Shown here piece after piece: positions 9,620 to 19,753 of a stretch of DNA of 64,000 nt. Position numbers and translations under genes: made by a program. Below the pieces are notes generated by a model. That model searched no databases and was not told the origin of the DNA. It saw nothing but the letters and a program-made list of their open reading frames with translations. The DNA comes from Mycobacterium intermedium. Its GTDB lineage: Bacteria > Actinomycetota > Actinomycetes > Mycobacteriales > Mycobacteriaceae. How positions within the stretch are numbered: position 1 is the stretch's first letter; each line of letters starts with the position of its first letter. The stretch is taken from assembly GCF_002086275.1 (NCBI RefSeq), contig NZ_MVHT01000025.1, positions 1 through 64,000 of the forward strand, given 5' to 3'.

Positions 9620-11224
9620 TCATCGCCAGTTGCGCGGCAGCAGCGGTATGTCCGGCGTGCTGCTGAAGTCGTCGGTGGCCAACGTCGTCAAACCGGCGGC
9701 CTCGGCCTGGACCTCGTGAAGAACGGTCCCAGCCACTCCCAGTGCCCCAGCGCCCTCGTCCGACGCCGCCGCCCAGGCTTTGGGCTGGTTCAAATGCTCG
9801 TCGATGTCAGGCACGTCGTCCATATCCATGAATTCGTGGCCGTACTGGCGCTGCGTCATGTGCTTGCGCCGCCGACTACGCGCCTGGCGGCGGGTCGCGG
9901 CCCGGGCTTCCGCCGCGGCGGCCGCACTGTCGGGCTCTGGCGCTTTTCGCTGCGCCTTGGCGCTGGCGCTCGACGCCATCCCGGAACCGAACCCGATGCC
10001 CGGCGGCGCCAACGCATAGGGCGGTACGAAGCCCGTCCCCGCGGCCGGTGGGCCAGCCGGTGCGGCGCTGGCGACGCCGGTACCCGGTGCCGGCGCGGGA
10101 GCCGATCCCGGAGTTCCCGTCGGAGCCGAGGCGACCGTCGTGACAGTGGAAGTCATCCCGCCGGCAGGCCACGAGTCGGGCGTGGCCGCGACAAGCGCCG
10201 GGGCGGGCGCGGCGACCGATTGGGGAAGACTGGCCAACCCGGCCAACCCGGCGAACCCGCCCCCCATCGCCGCCGGTGCCAGCATCGCTCCGCCGGCCGC
10301 AGCGACCAGCAGCGGTGATTGGGTTATCGCGGTACCCAGCTGGGCGACGTGAGTGGGCCAGTCGAACACCGAGAGGGCCACGAAATACTGCAGCGCCATT
10401 GCCGGGTTTTGCGTCATCTGCATCGAGTCGCCGATGAGTTCCAGGCCCCGGGCCAGGTACCACATCGGCTGGGTGGCGTCCGAATAGGACTCGTAGCCAA
10501 CACCATTGAGCAGGCCCGCGCCGGGATCCCAGTACACACCGAAGTTCTCCAGAAGGTCGGCAATGAATTCGGTCGCGGCGTTGGACACCAACGGATTCCG
10601 AATCAGCGGGTTGATGCCGAGCCTGAGCAGATACGGCCTGAGCGCTTCGATCAGCGCACGCCCCGGATCCAGCGACGCTGCCGGTCGCGCAAGGATCGGG
10701 GGTGCCGGCGCCGCCTCCGGTGCCGAGGAGACCGCTGCCGCCGCGGTGGCCTGGTAAACCGCCATGGTGGTGGCGGCCTGGATCCACATTCGCAAATAGT
10801 CAGCCTCGTTGACCGCGATGGGGATCGTGTTGATGCCGAAGAAGTTCGTCGCTACCAGAGCTGCGTGGGCCGTGTGGTTGGCCGCCAACTCGGCCAGTGT
10901 CGGCATGGCCGCCAGCGCGACGGAATAGGCCATGGCCGCGGCTTGGTGCTGTGCGGCCAGCACGGCGCTGTCGGCGCTGGCCTGCAGCAGCCACGCCGTA
11001 TAGGGCGCGTGCGCGGCCGCGAACGAGTCCGCGCCGGAACCGTCCCATTGGCCCGGGTGCACGGCGGTCACCAGCGAGTTGACTTCTTCGGCCGCTGCGG
11101 CGTACTCGAGGCTGAGCGACTCCCACGCCGCCGCGGACGCCAGCAGCGGCTCGGGCCCTGGCCCCTCGCTCAGCAGCGCGGAGTGGACCTCCGGCGGCGC
11201 CGCCATCCACATCGCCGCCGTCAC
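9620..11224 (-). CDS. PPE family protein, PPE-PPW subgroup
   Basis: A 534-residue protein. The N-terminal PPE domain (residues ~5-165) has the [13 protein letters not shown] motif and the helical W-x-G and Y-x-A-W-L features. A Gly/Ala/Pro-rich middle follows. The C-terminus has the PPW domain, with an RRRKHM basic patch, an acidic stretch and the closing [10 protein letters not shown] signature. PPE proteins are type VII (usually ESX-5) substrates. M. tuberculosis has the PE22-PPE36 pair at this point next to prcA. Here there is a single longer PPE of another subgroup and no PE partner beside it. A GTG start with CAGGGG upstream is used; internal ATG codons at positions 5 and 7 are alternatives. 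Confidence 0.93.
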   Translation of the reverse strand: MTAAMWMAAPPEVHSALLSEGPGPEPLLASAAAWESLSLEYAAAAEEVNSLVTAVHPGQWDGSGADSFAAAHAPYTAWLLQASADSAVLAAQHQAAAMAYSVALAAMPTLAELAANHTAHAALVATNFFGINTIPIAVNEADYLRMWIQAATTMAVYQATAAAAVSSAPEAAPAPPILARPAASLDPGRALIEALRPYLLRLGINPLIRNPLVSNAATEFIADLLENFGVYWDPGAGLLNGVGYESYSDATQPMWYLARGLELIGDSMQMTQNPAMALQYFVALSVFDWPTHVAQLGTAITQSPLLVAAAGGAMLAPAAMGGGFAGLAGLASLPQSVAAPAPALVAATPDSWPAGGMTSTVTTVASAPTGTPGSAPAPAPGTGVASAAPAGPPAAGTGFVPPYALAPPGIGFGSGMASSASAKAQRKAPEPDSAAAAAEARAATRRQARSRRRKHMTQRQYGHEFMDMDDVPDIDEHLNQPKAWAAASDEGAGALGVAGTVLHEVQAEAAGLTTLATDDFSSTPDIPLLPRNWR

Positions 11225-11440
11225 CAGTCACCTGCCCCTGTCACCGACGACCTCACTCAGCAATGGAATTGCCAATTATTTCGGTCAGACTAACTTTAAG
11301 ATTCGTTACTTGACACACCGGGTAATGGCGGCCCGAAAAAAGTGCTGGTCAAACGGTCGCGGCCGGACGAGCACGATCATTCGGGTCACGGTCCAGCCAC
11401 GCGCGCCGCGGGTTGCCGACCGCCACCGTCAAACAGCAAG

Positions 11441-11446
11441 TACGCT
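11441..11446 (+). promoter_or_regulatory. -10 box of pafA, leaderless layout
   Basis: TACGCT matches TANNNT and ends 6 nt before the GTG at 11453. It supports that GTG as the true start rather than codons further upstream in the same open frame. Confidence 0.55.
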
Positions 11447-11452
11447 CGATGT

Positions 11453-12811
11453 GTGCAGCGACGAATAATGGGCATCGAGACGGAATTCGGTGTCACCTGC
11501 ACGTTCCACGGGCATCGTCGCCTCTCCCCGGATGAGGTGGCGCGCTACCTGTTCCGCCGGGTGGTGTCGTGGGGCCGCAGTTCGAATGTCTTCTTGCGTA
11601 ACGGCGCACGGCTGTACCTCGACGTGGGCAGCCACCCCGAGTACGCCACCGCCGAATGCGACAGCCTGGTGCAGCTGGTCACCCACGACCGCGCCGGCGA
11701 ATGGGTGCTCGAAGACCTGCTGGTCGACGCCGAGCAGCGCCTCGCCGACGAAGGCATCGGCGGCGATATCTACCTGTTCAAGAACAACACCGATTCAGCG
11801 GGCAACTCCTACGGCTGCCACGAGAACTACCTGATCGTTCGGGCCGGCGAGTTCTCCCGGATTTCCGACGTGCTGCTGCCGTTCCTGGTCACCCGCCAGC
11901 TGATCTGCGGTGCCGGAAAGGTGCTGCAGACGCCCAAGGCGGCCACGTTCTGTCTGTCCCAACGCGCCGAACACATTTGGGAAGGCGTCTCGAGTGCGAC
12001 GACGCGCTCACGCCCGATCATCAACACCCGCGACGAACCGCACGCCGACGCCGAGAAGTACCGCCGCCTGCACGTCATCGTCGGCGACTCCAACATGTGC
12101 GAAACCACCACCATGCTCAAGGTGGGCACGGCCGCGCTGGTGCTGGAAATGATCGAGTCGGGCGTGGCGTTCCGTGATTTCTCCCTGGACAACCCCATCC
12201 GCGCCATCCGGGAAGTCAGCCACGACATCACCGGCCGGCGGCCCGTGCGGCTGGCCGGGGGGCGTCAGGCGAGTGCACTGGATATCCAGCGGGAGTACTA
12301 CGCCCGCGCCGTCGAGCACCTGCAGACTCGGGAACCCAATGCCCAGATCGAGCAGGTCGTCGATCTCTGGGGTCGCCAACTCGACGCCGTGGAGAGCCAG
12401 GACTTCGCCAAGGTCGACACCGAGATCGACTGGGTTATCAAGCGCAAGCTGTTCCAGCGTTACCAGGACCGCTACAACATGGAGCTGTCCGACCCGAAGA
12501 TCGCCCAGCTGGACCTGGCGTACCACGACATCAAGCGGGGCCGTGGCGTCTTCGATCTGCTGCAGCGCAAGGGCCTCGCGGCGCGCGTCACCACCGACGA
12601 GGAGATCGCCGAGGCCGTCGACCGTCCGCCCCAGACCACCCGCGCCAGGCTGCGCGGCGAGTTCATCAGCGCCGCGCAGGCAGCCGGGCGCGACTTCACG
12701 GTCGACTGGGTGCACCTCAAGCTCAACGACCAGGCACAGCGCACCGTGCTGTGCAAGGACCCGTTCCGGGCGGTCGACGAACGGGTCAAGCGGCTGATCG
12801 CGAGCATGTAA
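11453..12811 (+). CDS. pafA: Pup-protein ligase PafA
   Basis: A 452-residue ATP-dependent ligase that joins the C-terminal glutamate of Pup to lysines of target proteins. The GTG start gives [12 protein letters not shown] at the N-terminus and exactly the length of the M. tuberculosis enzyme. Key elements are the Mg-binding glutamates of [18 protein letters not shown] with the catalytic Asp57, [17 protein letters not shown] and [18 protein letters not shown]. It lacks the Dop loop. Downstream pafB starts 12 nt after its stop, forming a pafA-pafB-pafC operon. Confidence 0.98.
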   Translation: MQRRIMGIETEFGVTCTFHGHRRLSPDEVARYLFRRVVSWGRSSNVFLRNGARLYLDVGSHPEYATAECDSLVQLVTHDRAGEWVLEDLLVDAEQRLADEGIGGDIYLFKNNTDSAGNSYGCHENYLIVRAGEFSRISDVLLPFLVTRQLICGAGKVLQTPKAATFCLSQRAEHIWEGVSSATTRSRPIINTRDEPHADAEKYRRLHVIVGDSNMCETTTMLKVGTAALVLEMIESGVAFRDFSLDNPIRAIREVSHDITGRRPVRLAGGRQASALDIQREYYARAVEHLQTREPNAQIEQVVDLWGRQLDAVESQDFAKVDTEIDWVIKRKLFQRYQDRYNMELSDPKIAQLDLAYHDIKRGRGVFDLLQRKGLAARVTTDEEIAEAVDRPPQTTRARLRGEFISAAQAAGRDFTVDWVHLKLNDQAQRTVLCKDPFRAVDERVKRLIASM

Positions 12812-12823
12812 CCACGAACCCCG

Positions 12824-13813
12824 ATGCCCACTTCGAAAGTCGAACGGCTGGTCAACCTCGTCATTGCGCTGCTGTCCACCCGCGGGTACATCACCGCCGA
12901 GAAGATCAGAACCAGCGTCGCGGGTTATTCCGAGAGCCCTAGCCATGAAGCGTTCTCGCGGATGTTCGAGCGGGACAAGAACGAACTGCGCGACCTCGGT
13001 ATCCCGCTCGAGGTCGGCAGGGTGTCGGCGACGGACCCCACCGAGGGCTACCGCATCAACCGCGAGGCCTACGCGTTGCCACCGGTCGAGCTGACCGCCG
13101 ACGAGGTGGCCGCGGTTGCGGTCGCCACCCAGTTGTGGGAGTCGCCCGAGCTGATCACCGCGACGCAGGGCGCGCTGCTGAAGTTGCGCGCCGCCGGCGT
13201 GGACGTCGATCCCGACGCGCCGGTCGAGATCGCCTCGCCGGTCAGCCAGCCGGGGTTGCGCGGGTCGGAGAAGGTGCTCGGAATCTTGTTGTCGGCCATC
13301 GATTCCCGCCAGGCGGTGCAGTTCCCGCATCGCCCGTCACGCAGTGAGCCCTACACCACGCGCACGGTCGAGCCGTGGGGCGTCATCACCGAAAAGGGCC
13401 GCTGGTATCTCGTCGGGCACGACCGCGACCGTGACGCCACCCGCACGTTCCGGCTGTCCCGCATCGGCGCCGAGGTGACCCCGATCGGACCTGCCGGGGC
13501 GGTGACCGTGCCCGAAGGTGTGGACCTGCGCCAGATCGTGGCCGAGGCGATCGCTGAGGCGCCGACCGGTGTGCAGGCCACGGTATGGGTGGCCGACGGG
13601 CGCGGCACCGCACTACGGCGCGCCGGACGTTCCCTGGGACCTCGCGAATTGGCCGGCCGCTCCGGTGAGGTGATCGAACTCGAGCTCAGCGCCAGCGACC
13701 GGGTGGCACGCGAAATCACTGGCTATGGGGCCGACGCGATCGTGTTGGAACCGCAGTCGCTGCGCGAGGACGTGCTGGCCCGGTTGCGCGCCCAGGCGGG
13801 TGAGCCGAGGTGA
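12824..13813 (+). CDS. pafB: DNA-damage response transcription regulator PafB
   Basis: A 329-residue WYL-domain protein. It has an N-terminal winged helix-turn-helix (residues ~5-75; KVERLVNLVIALLSTRGYITAEKIR), a WYL domain around residues 150-210 (PYTTRTVEPWGVITEKGRWYLVGHDRDRDATRTF) and a C-terminal WCX domain. PafB and PafC act as a heterodimer that activates the LexA-independent DNA-damage response in mycobacteria. The pafC start overlaps its stop (GTGA), in line with equimolar synthesis. The ATG at 12824 follows pafA closely. Confidence 0.95.
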   Translation: MPTSKVERLVNLVIALLSTRGYITAEKIRTSVAGYSESPSHEAFSRMFERDKNELRDLGIPLEVGRVSATDPTEGYRINREAYALPPVELTADEVAAVAVATQLWESPELITATQGALLKLRAAGVDVDPDAPVEIASPVSQPGLRGSEKVLGILLSAIDSRQAVQFPHRPSRSEPYTTRTVEPWGVITEKGRWYLVGHDRDRDATRTFRLSRIGAEVTPIGPAGAVTVPEGVDLRQIVAEAIAEAPTGVQATVWVADGRGTALRRAGRSLGPRELAGRSGEVIELELSASDRVAREITGYGADAIVLEPQSLREDVLARLRAQAGEPR

Positions 13814-14775
13814 CACCCATTTCGACGCGCCTGGTGCGGCTGCTCAACATGGTGCCGTACTTCCAGGCCAATCCGCGGATCACCAAGGCCGAGGCCGCCA
13901 AAGACCTCGGGCTCACGCCCAAGCAGTTGGAGCAAGACCTCAACCAGCTGTGGATGTGCGGGCTGCCCGGCTACTACCCGGGGGACCTCATCGATTTCGA
14001 GTTCTCCGGCGACACCATCGAGGTGACCTTTTCGGCGGGCATGGACCGGCCGTTGAAGTTGACGTCCCCCGAGGCGACGGGACTGCTGGTAGCGCTGCGG
14101 GCGCTGGCGGACATTCCCGGCGTCGTCGACCCGCAGGCGGCGCGCAGTGCGATCGCCAAGATCGCGGCGGCCGCGGGTGCCGCTAGCCACGGCACCGTGA
14201 CCGCGGTCGACGAGCCGGCGCCCGTCGAAAACCGGGCCACGGCCGCCGTGCGCACCGCCGTTCGCGAGAAGCGCGCCCTGACCCTCGATTACTACGCCGC
14301 CTCGCACGACACGCTGACCACCCGCACGGTCGACCCCATCCGGGTGCTCCTGATCGGGGGTCAGAGCTATTTGGAGGCGTGGTCGCGGGAGGCGGACGGG
14401 GTGCGGTTGTTCCGGTTCGACCGCATCGTCGACGCCACCGTCCTGGACGAACCGGCCGCGCCCCCCGAACCCGCGCTGCAGGCGCCGCCGGATACGTCGC
14501 TGTTCGACGGCGACCCATCGCTGCCGTCGGCAACACTGCGACTCGCGCCGTCGGTGACCTGGATGTTCGAGTACTACCCGATGCGGGAACTGCAGGAACT
14601 CCCCGACGGCTCCTGCGAGGTGGAGATGACGTATGCCTCCGAGGAGTGGATGACCCGGCTGGTGCTGGGCTTCGGGTCCGCCGTGCAGGTGCTGGCGCCG
14701 AAGTCGCTGGCCGAGCGGGTACGCGGCGCCGCGATCGCGGCCCTCGACGCCTACCAGGCCGCTGACCTGGCCTGA
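13810..14775 (+). CDS. pafC: DNA-damage response transcription regulator PafC
   Basis: A 321-residue partner of PafB with the same architecture: N-terminal winged helix-turn-helix ([29 protein letters not shown]), then a WYL domain (residues ~145-205, with [25 protein letters not shown]) and a WCX domain. It starts with GTG overlapping pafB by 4 nt. In some actinobacteria the two are fused into one protein; here they are separate. The next gene, tatA, begins about 100 nt downstream and likely has its own promoter. Confidence 0.95.
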   Translation: MTPISTRLVRLLNMVPYFQANPRITKAEAAKDLGLTPKQLEQDLNQLWMCGLPGYYPGDLIDFEFSGDTIEVTFSAGMDRPLKLTSPEATGLLVALRALADIPGVVDPQAARSAIAKIAAAAGAASHGTVTAVDEPAPVENRATAAVRTAVREKRALTLDYYAASHDTLTTRTVDPIRVLLIGGQSYLEAWSREADGVRLFRFDRIVDATVLDEPAAPPEPALQAPPDTSLFDGDPSLPSATLRLAPSVTWMFEYYPMRELQELPDGSCEVEMTYASEEWMTRLVLGFGSAVQVLAPKSLAERVRGAAIAALDAYQAADLA

Positions 14776-14876
14776 TACCGCTTGATCTGGCGGCGCGCGC
14801 CGCCGGTCGCGCTCGCTTGGCCCGGTGGGGTCGCCATCCTGCGGTAGCATCGGGTGGACGTCTGGAGGTAATTGAA

Positions 14877-15128
14877 GTGGGCAGTCTTCAACCGTGGCAC
14901 TGGCTGATCCTCGCTGTGGTGGTGATCGTGCTGTTCGGTGCCAAGCGGCTCCCCGACGCGGCGCGCTCGTTGGGCAAGTCGCTACGAATCTTTAAGTCCG
15001 AGGTCCGTGAGCTGCAGAGCGAGAACAAAGCCGAGGCCTCGACCGACAACCCGACGCCGGTTCAGTCGCAGCGTGTCGACCCCCCAGCCGCGGCTGAGCA
15101 GGGTCACACCGAGGCGCGCCCGGCCTAG
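14877..15128 (+). CDS. tatA: Twin-arginine translocase subunit TatA
   Basis: This 83-residue protein has one N-terminal transmembrane helix ([21 protein letters not shown]), the conserved FG-x-K-x-LPD hinge, an amphipathic helix and a charged disordered tail. GTG at 14877 is preceded by GGAGG at 14864-14868, and the length agrees with the M. tuberculosis protein. A TAGCAT at 14845-14850 is a possible -10 box. TatA polymerises to form the passage for folded proteins. tatC follows 18 nt later. A likely passenger here is BlaC, whose signal peptide has a twin arginine. Confidence 0.97.
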   Translation: MGSLQPWHWLILAVVVIVLFGAKRLPDAARSLGKSLRIFKSEVRELQSENKAEASTDNPTPVQSQRVDPPAAAEQGHTEARPA

Positions 15129-15146
15129 CCGGCGTCTACCCTCGCG

Positions 15147-16100
15147 GTGGGTGTCAAGGCCTCAGCGCGCGCCTCAGCTTTATTCAAACGGCTCAACCCT
15201 CGAAACAGGCGCAGCCGCGTCAATCCTGACGGGACGATGTCCCTGGTCGATCATCTGACCGAACTACGTACCCGATTGCTGATCTCGCTGGCTGCGATCG
15301 TCGTCACCACGGCCTTCGGCTTCATCTGGTACTCGCACTCGATTTTCGGGCTGGAAAGCCTCGGCGAGTGGCTGCGGCAGCCCTACTGTTCGCTACCCGC
15401 GTCGGCGCGGGCCAATATCAGCTCGGACGGGCAGTGCCGGCTGCTGGCCACCGCGCCGTTCGACCAGTTCATGCTGCGTCTCAAGGTCGGTATGACGGCC
15501 GGGATAGTGCTGGCCTGCCCGGTGTGGTTCTACGAGATATGGGCGTTCATCACCCCGGGGCTGTACAAGAAGGAACGCCGCTTCGCCGTCGCGTTCGTGA
15601 TTCCCGCCGCGATCCTGTTCATCGCCGGTGCCATGTTGGCCTACCTGGTGCTGTCCAAGGCGTTGAGTTTCTTGTTGACGGTCGGCAGTGATGTGCAGGT
15701 GACTGCGCTGTCCGGTGACCGGTATTTCGGGTTCCTGATCAACCTGCTGGTGGTGTTCGGGGTCAGTTTCGAGTTCCCGCTGCTGATCGTGATGCTCAAC
15801 CTCGCCGGCGTGCTGTCCTATGAGCGGCTCAAGGCGTGGCGGCGCGGGCTGATCTTCACGATGTTCTTGTTCGCGGCGATCTTCACCCCCGGCTCCGACC
15901 CGTTCTCGATGACCGCGCTGGGGCTGGCGCTGACCGTGCTGCTCGAGTTCGCCATCCAGATCGCCCGGGTGCACGACAAGCGCAAAGCCAAGCGCGCGGC
16001 GGCTGCCGAAATACCCGATGACCAAGCGTCGGTCATCGACCCGCCCTCGCCGGTGCCGGCGCCATCGGTGATCGGCGGTTCCCATGACGACGTCACCTAA
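15147..16100 (+). CDS. tatC: Twin-arginine translocase subunit TatC
   Basis: A 317-residue inner-membrane protein with six transmembrane segments. Conserved [15 protein letters not shown] begins the first cytoplasmic region, which binds twin-arginine signal peptides. It also has [30 protein letters not shown] and [10 protein letters not shown], all typical of TatC. The tail is basic then Pro/Ser-rich. It forms an operon with tatA. Confidence 0.97.
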   Translation: MGVKASARASALFKRLNPRNRRSRVNPDGTMSLVDHLTELRTRLLISLAAIVVTTAFGFIWYSHSIFGLESLGEWLRQPYCSLPASARANISSDGQCRLLATAPFDQFMLRLKVGMTAGIVLACPVWFYEIWAFITPGLYKKERRFAVAFVIPAAILFIAGAMLAYLVLSKALSFLLTVGSDVQVTALSGDRYFGFLINLLVVFGVSFEFPLLIVMLNLAGVLSYERLKAWRRGLIFTMFLFAAIFTPGSDPFSMTALGLALTVLLEFAIQIARVHDKRKAKRAAAAEIPDDQASVIDPPSPVPAPSVIGGSHDDVT

Positions 16101-16109
16101 TTTTTCTCC

Positions 16110-16173
16110 CCGCGAGCGTGCGTGTTTGTACGCCGACACGCCGTCTAGCGCGTGCATTTGCGCACCCTCGCGG
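16110..16173. repeat. Intergenic inverted repeat before helY
   Basis: The arms CCGCGAGCGTGCG (16110-16122) and CGCACCCTCGCGG (16161-16173) pair at 12 of 13 positions across a 38-nt spacer. It fills almost all of the tatC-helY gap. A second element with arms starting in the same bases and a 40-nt spacer lies after cobN (50004-50069). Confidence 0.6.
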
Positions 16174-16181
16174 ACCATGAC

Positions 16182-18935
16182 ATGACCGATCTGCCCGAGT
16201 TGGCCCGCTTCGCCGCCGAGTTGCCCTTCAAACTCGACGACTTTCAACAGCGTGGTTGCGCGGCACTGGAACGCGGCCACGGGGTACTGGTCTGCGCACC
16301 CACCGGCGCCGGCAAGACGGTCGTCGGCGAGTTCGCCGTCCACCTGGCGCTGGCCGCCGGCGGCAAGTGCTTCTACACCACGCCGCTCAAGGCGCTGAGC
16401 AACCAGAAACACACCGACCTGACCGCGCGCTACGGCAAGGACAAGATCGGCCTGTTGACCGGCGACCTCTCGGTCAACTCCGACGCGCCTGTGGTGGTGA
16501 TGACCACCGAAGTGCTGCGCAACATGCTCTACGCGGATTCATCTGCGCTGCAAGGCCTTTCGTACGTGGTGATGGACGAGGTGCACTTCCTCGCCGATCG
16601 GATGCGCGGCCCGGTCTGGGAAGAGGTCATCCTGCATCTGCCCGACGAGGTGCGGGTGGTCAGCTTGTCCGCGACGGTGAGCAACGCCGAGGAGTTCGGC
16701 GGGTGGATCCAGACGGTACGCGGCGACACGACGGTGGTGGTCGACGAACACCGCCCGGTGCCGCTCTGGCAGCACGTCCTGGTGGGCAAACGCCTCTTCG
16801 ACCTGTTCGACTACCGGTCCGACAGCCCGGCCGCCGCCTCCACCGATAAGGACAAGCCGCACGTCAACGCCGAACTGACGCGGCACATCGCGCACCGTCG
16901 CGAGGCCGACCGGATGGTGGACTGGCAGCCGCGCCGCGGCAGAGGTGGGCAACGCCAAGGCGGCCGCCCGCGCTTCTACCGACCGCCCAGTCGGCCGGAT
17001 GTGATCGGGATCCTCGACTCCGAAGGGCTGCTGCCCGCGATCACCTTCGTGTTCTCCCGCGCCGGTTGCGACGCCGCCGTTCAGCAGTGCCTGCGCTCGC
17101 CGCTGCGGCTGACCACCGAGCAGGAGCGTGCCCAGATCGCGGAGGTGATCGATCACCGCTGCGGCGATCTCGCCGAATCGGACCTGGCGGTGCTGGGCTA
17201 CTACGAATTTCGCGAAGGGCTGCTGCGTGGCCTGGCCGCCCACCACGCCGGGATGTTGCCGGTGTTCCGGCACACCGTCGAGGAACTGTTCGCCGGCGGC
17301 CTGGTCAAAGCGGTGTTCGCCACGGAAACCCTGGCCCTGGGTATCAACATGCCGGCCCGCACGGTAGTGCTCGAGCGGCTGGTGAAGTTCAACGGCGAGC
17401 AGCACGTGCCGCTGACGCCGGGGGAGTACACCCAGCTGACCGGACGTGCCGGACGGCGCGGAATCGACATCGAAGGTCACGCGGTGGTGCTGTGGCACCC
17501 AGACGTAGAGCCGTCGGAAGTGGCTGGACTGGCTTCCACCCGCACGTTCCCGCTGCGCAGCTCGTTCGCGCCGTCGTACAACATGACGATCAACCTGGTG
17601 CAGCGGCTAGGTCCAGAGGAGGCCCACCGACTGCTGGAACAGTCGTTTGCGCAGTATCAGGCTGACCGGTCGGTCGTCGGACTGGTACGCGGAATCGAGC
17701 GCGGCAAACGGATGCTCGACGAAGTCGCGGCCGAACTCGGCGGCCACGAGGCGCCGATCCTCGAATACGCGCGGCTCCGCGCCCGCATTTCCGAACTGGA
17801 AAAGTCACAGGCCCGGGCGTCGCGGCTGCATCGCCGACAAGCCGCGAGCGATGCGCTGGCGGCGTTGCGTCGAGGCGACATCATCAACATCACCCACGGC
17901 CGCCGCGGCGGACTCGCCGTCGTCCTCGAATCCGCCCGGGACAGTGAGGATCCGCGGCCCTTGGTGCTTACCGAACACCGCTGGGCCGGACGGATCTCGT
18001 CGGCCGACTATCCGGGTGCGAACCCGCCCGTCGGGTCGATGACGCTGCCCAAACGGGTCGAACACCGCCAGCCGCGGGTGCGGCGCGACTTGGCCTCGGC
18101 ACTGCGTTCGGCGGCAGAAGGGCTGGCCATTCCGAAACGTCGCCGGGCGGAGGAGGGCACTGTTCACGACCCGGAGCTGGCGTCGCTGCGCGCCCAATTG
18201 CGCAGTCACCCTGCGCATTCCGCGCCAGACCTGGACAACCAGATCCGCCAGGCGGAGCGCTATTTGCGCATCGAACGGGACAACGCCCAACTGGAGAAGA
18301 AGGTGGCCGCCGCCACCAACTCGCTGGCCCGCACGTTTGACCGGATCGTCGGGTTGCTCACCGAGCGGGAGTTCATCTCGGGCCCGGCCGACGACCCGAC
18401 GGTGACCGACGACGGCCGGTTGCTGGCCCGGATCTACAGCGAAAGCGACCTGCTGGTGGCCGAATGCCTGCGTACGGGTGCGTGGGCGGGGCTGAAGCCG
18501 CCCGAACTGGCGGGGGTGGTTTCGGCGGTGTTGTACGAGTCCCGTGGGTCTGACGGCCCGCGTGCCCCGTTCGGGACGGACGTGCCCACGCCACGTCTGC
18601 GCCAGGCGTTGGCCCAGACGGCGAAGCTCTCCTACGAGCTGCGCGCCGACGAACAGGCCCATCGGATCAGCCAGAGTCGCGAACCCGACGATGGTTTCGT
18701 CCAGGTCGTCTATCGGTGGGCCCGCACCGGTGATCTGGCGGCGGCGTTGGCCGCCGCCGATGCCTCGGGCACCGGTTCGCCCATGTCAGCGGGCGACTTT
18801 GTACGCTGGTGCCGGCAGGTTCTCGACCTGCTGGACCAACTTCGCAACGCTGCCCCGGACCCCGAGGTGCGGGCAGCGGCAAAGCGAGCGATTAACGACA
18901 TTCGGCGCGGCGTCGTCGCAGTTGACGCCGGGTAG
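16182..18935 (+). CDS. helY: DEVH-box RNA/DNA helicase HelY (Ski2/Mtr4-like)
   Basis: A 917-residue superfamily 2 helicase. Motif I APTGAGKT (about residues 42-49), motif II DEVH, SATVSNAEEFG (motif III) and QLTGRAGRRGID (motif VI) are all present, followed by a long C-terminal helical region as in Ski2-like enzymes. An Arg/Gly-rich insert (RRGRGGQRQGGRPR) precedes the second RecA domain. ATG at 16182 gives an N-terminus like that of the M. tuberculosis protein; the open frame continues upstream without homology. The role is likely RNA unwinding or turnover; the precise substrate is unknown. Confidence 0.95.
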   Translation: MTDLPELARFAAELPFKLDDFQQRGCAALERGHGVLVCAPTGAGKTVVGEFAVHLALAAGGKCFYTTPLKALSNQKHTDLTARYGKDKIGLLTGDLSVNSDAPVVVMTTEVLRNMLYADSSALQGLSYVVMDEVHFLADRMRGPVWEEVILHLPDEVRVVSLSATVSNAEEFGGWIQTVRGDTTVVVDEHRPVPLWQHVLVGKRLFDLFDYRSDSPAAASTDKDKPHVNAELTRHIAHRREADRMVDWQPRRGRGGQRQGGRPRFYRPPSRPDVIGILDSEGLLPAITFVFSRAGCDAAVQQCLRSPLRLTTEQERAQIAEVIDHRCGDLAESDLAVLGYYEFREGLLRGLAAHHAGMLPVFRHTVEELFAGGLVKAVFATETLALGINMPARTVVLERLVKFNGEQHVPLTPGEYTQLTGRAGRRGIDIEGHAVVLWHPDVEPSEVAGLASTRTFPLRSSFAPSYNMTINLVQRLGPEEAHRLLEQSFAQYQADRSVVGLVRGIERGKRMLDEVAAELGGHEAPILEYARLRARISELEKSQARASRLHRRQAASDALAALRRGDIINITHGRRGGLAVVLESARDSEDPRPLVLTEHRWAGRISSADYPGANPPVGSMTLPKRVEHRQPRVRRDLASALRSAAEGLAIPKRRRAEEGTVHDPELASLRAQLRSHPAHSAPDLDNQIRQAERYLRIERDNAQLEKKVAAATNSLARTFDRIVGLLTEREFISGPADDPTVTDDGRLLARIYSESDLLVAECLRTGAWAGLKPPELAGVVSAVLYESRGSDGPRAPFGTDVPTPRLRQALAQTAKLSYELRADEQAHRISQSREPDDGFVQVVYRWARTGDLAAALAAADASGTGSPMSAGDFVRWCRQVLDLLDQLRNAAPDPEVRAAAKRAINDIRRGVVAVDAG

Positions 18936-19003
18936 GCTGGGCCGGAGCTACGGTTACATCCCGAGTGGGTTTTGAGCCGGACAAGAAGGACTGAGGAGAG
19001 ACG

Positions 19004-19753
19004 ATGAGCGGACCACAGGACCCGCGGCAGTGGCAGCCGCAAGGCCAGGGTGGGGACTATCCCTCGGACGCGACCCAGGCGGCGGGATCCCCCTGGCAGC
19101 AGCAGCCCTCCCAAGACGCAACCTGGCAGGCACCGGCTTACACCCCGACCGAGTACCCGCAGTACCAACAGCCCGAGCAGGCATACCCGCAGCAGTACCC
19201 GGCAGCACCCGCCTATGGGCAGCCGTCCGACTTGGGTTCGCAGGCCACCCAGTACGGTGCGACCCCGCAGTACGGCCAGTACGGCCAGCCGCAGCAGGCA
19301 CCGCAGTACGGCCAGCCCCCGCAATACGGCCAGCCGGCTCAACCCGGCCAATACGGTCAGCCCGGGCAGCCTGCTCAGTACCCCGGACAGTACGCCCCGC
19401 AGCAGACCGGTCCCAAGCGTTCCAAAGGGCTCATCTTCGGTTTGGTCGGCGGTGGTATCGGACTGCTGGTCCTCGTCGTTCTGATTCTCGGCTTCTGGCA
19501 GCCCGGGTTCTTTGTCACGACAAAGCTGGACATCAATAAGGCGAACACCGGTGTGCAGCAGATACTTTCCGACGAGACCAACGGCTACGGGGCCAAGAAC
19601 GTCAAAGACGTCAAGTGCAACAACGGCACAAATCCGACCGTCAAGAAGGGTGCCACCTTCGACTGCACCGTCAGCATCGACGGCGCGTCCAAGCATGTGA
19701 CGGTGACGTTCCAGGACGACAAGGGCACCTACGAGGTCGGCCGGCCCCAGTAG
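19004..19753 (+). CDS. Pro/Gln/Tyr-rich membrane protein with DUF4333 domain (Rv2091c-like)
   Basis: The 249-residue product has a low-complexity cytoplasmic region (residues 1 to ~135) of repeated QYGQP/YGQ units. A single transmembrane helix follows ([21 protein letters not shown]), then an extracytoplasmic DUF4333 domain (residues ~168-249) with two cysteines (VKCNN and TFDCTV) suited to a disulfide. A GAGGAGA site precedes the ATG. Its stop abuts the stop of the exonuclease gene on the other strand. The layout suggests a membrane-anchored envelope protein; function unknown. Confidence 0.9.
   Translation: MSGPQDPRQWQPQGQGGDYPSDATQAAGSPWQQQPSQDATWQAPAYTPTEYPQYQQPEQAYPQQYPAAPAYGQPSDLGSQATQYGATPQYGQYGQPQQAPQYGQPPQYGQPAQPGQYGQPGQPAQYPGQYAPQQTGPKRSKGLIFGLVGGGIGLLVLVVLILGFWQPGFFVTTKLDINKANTGVQQILSDETNGYGAKNVKDVKCNNGTNPTVKKGATFDCTVSIDGASKHVTVTFQDDKGTYEVGRPQ

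Noticed and set aside
11310..11338. TTGACA -35-like box between the PPE gene and pafA
   Set aside because: No -10 box at 16-18 nt spacing on that strand; the better-supported pafA promoter element is at 11441.
11342..11452. Longer pafA reading frame
   Set aside because: The added residues are Arg/Pro/Ser-rich without similarity, and the GTG at 11453 gives the exact PafA N-terminus and a matching -10 box.
16152..16181. Upstream extension of helY
   Set aside because: The extra 10 codons lie in the inverted repeat and do not resemble the family N-terminus; ATG at 16182 fits better.
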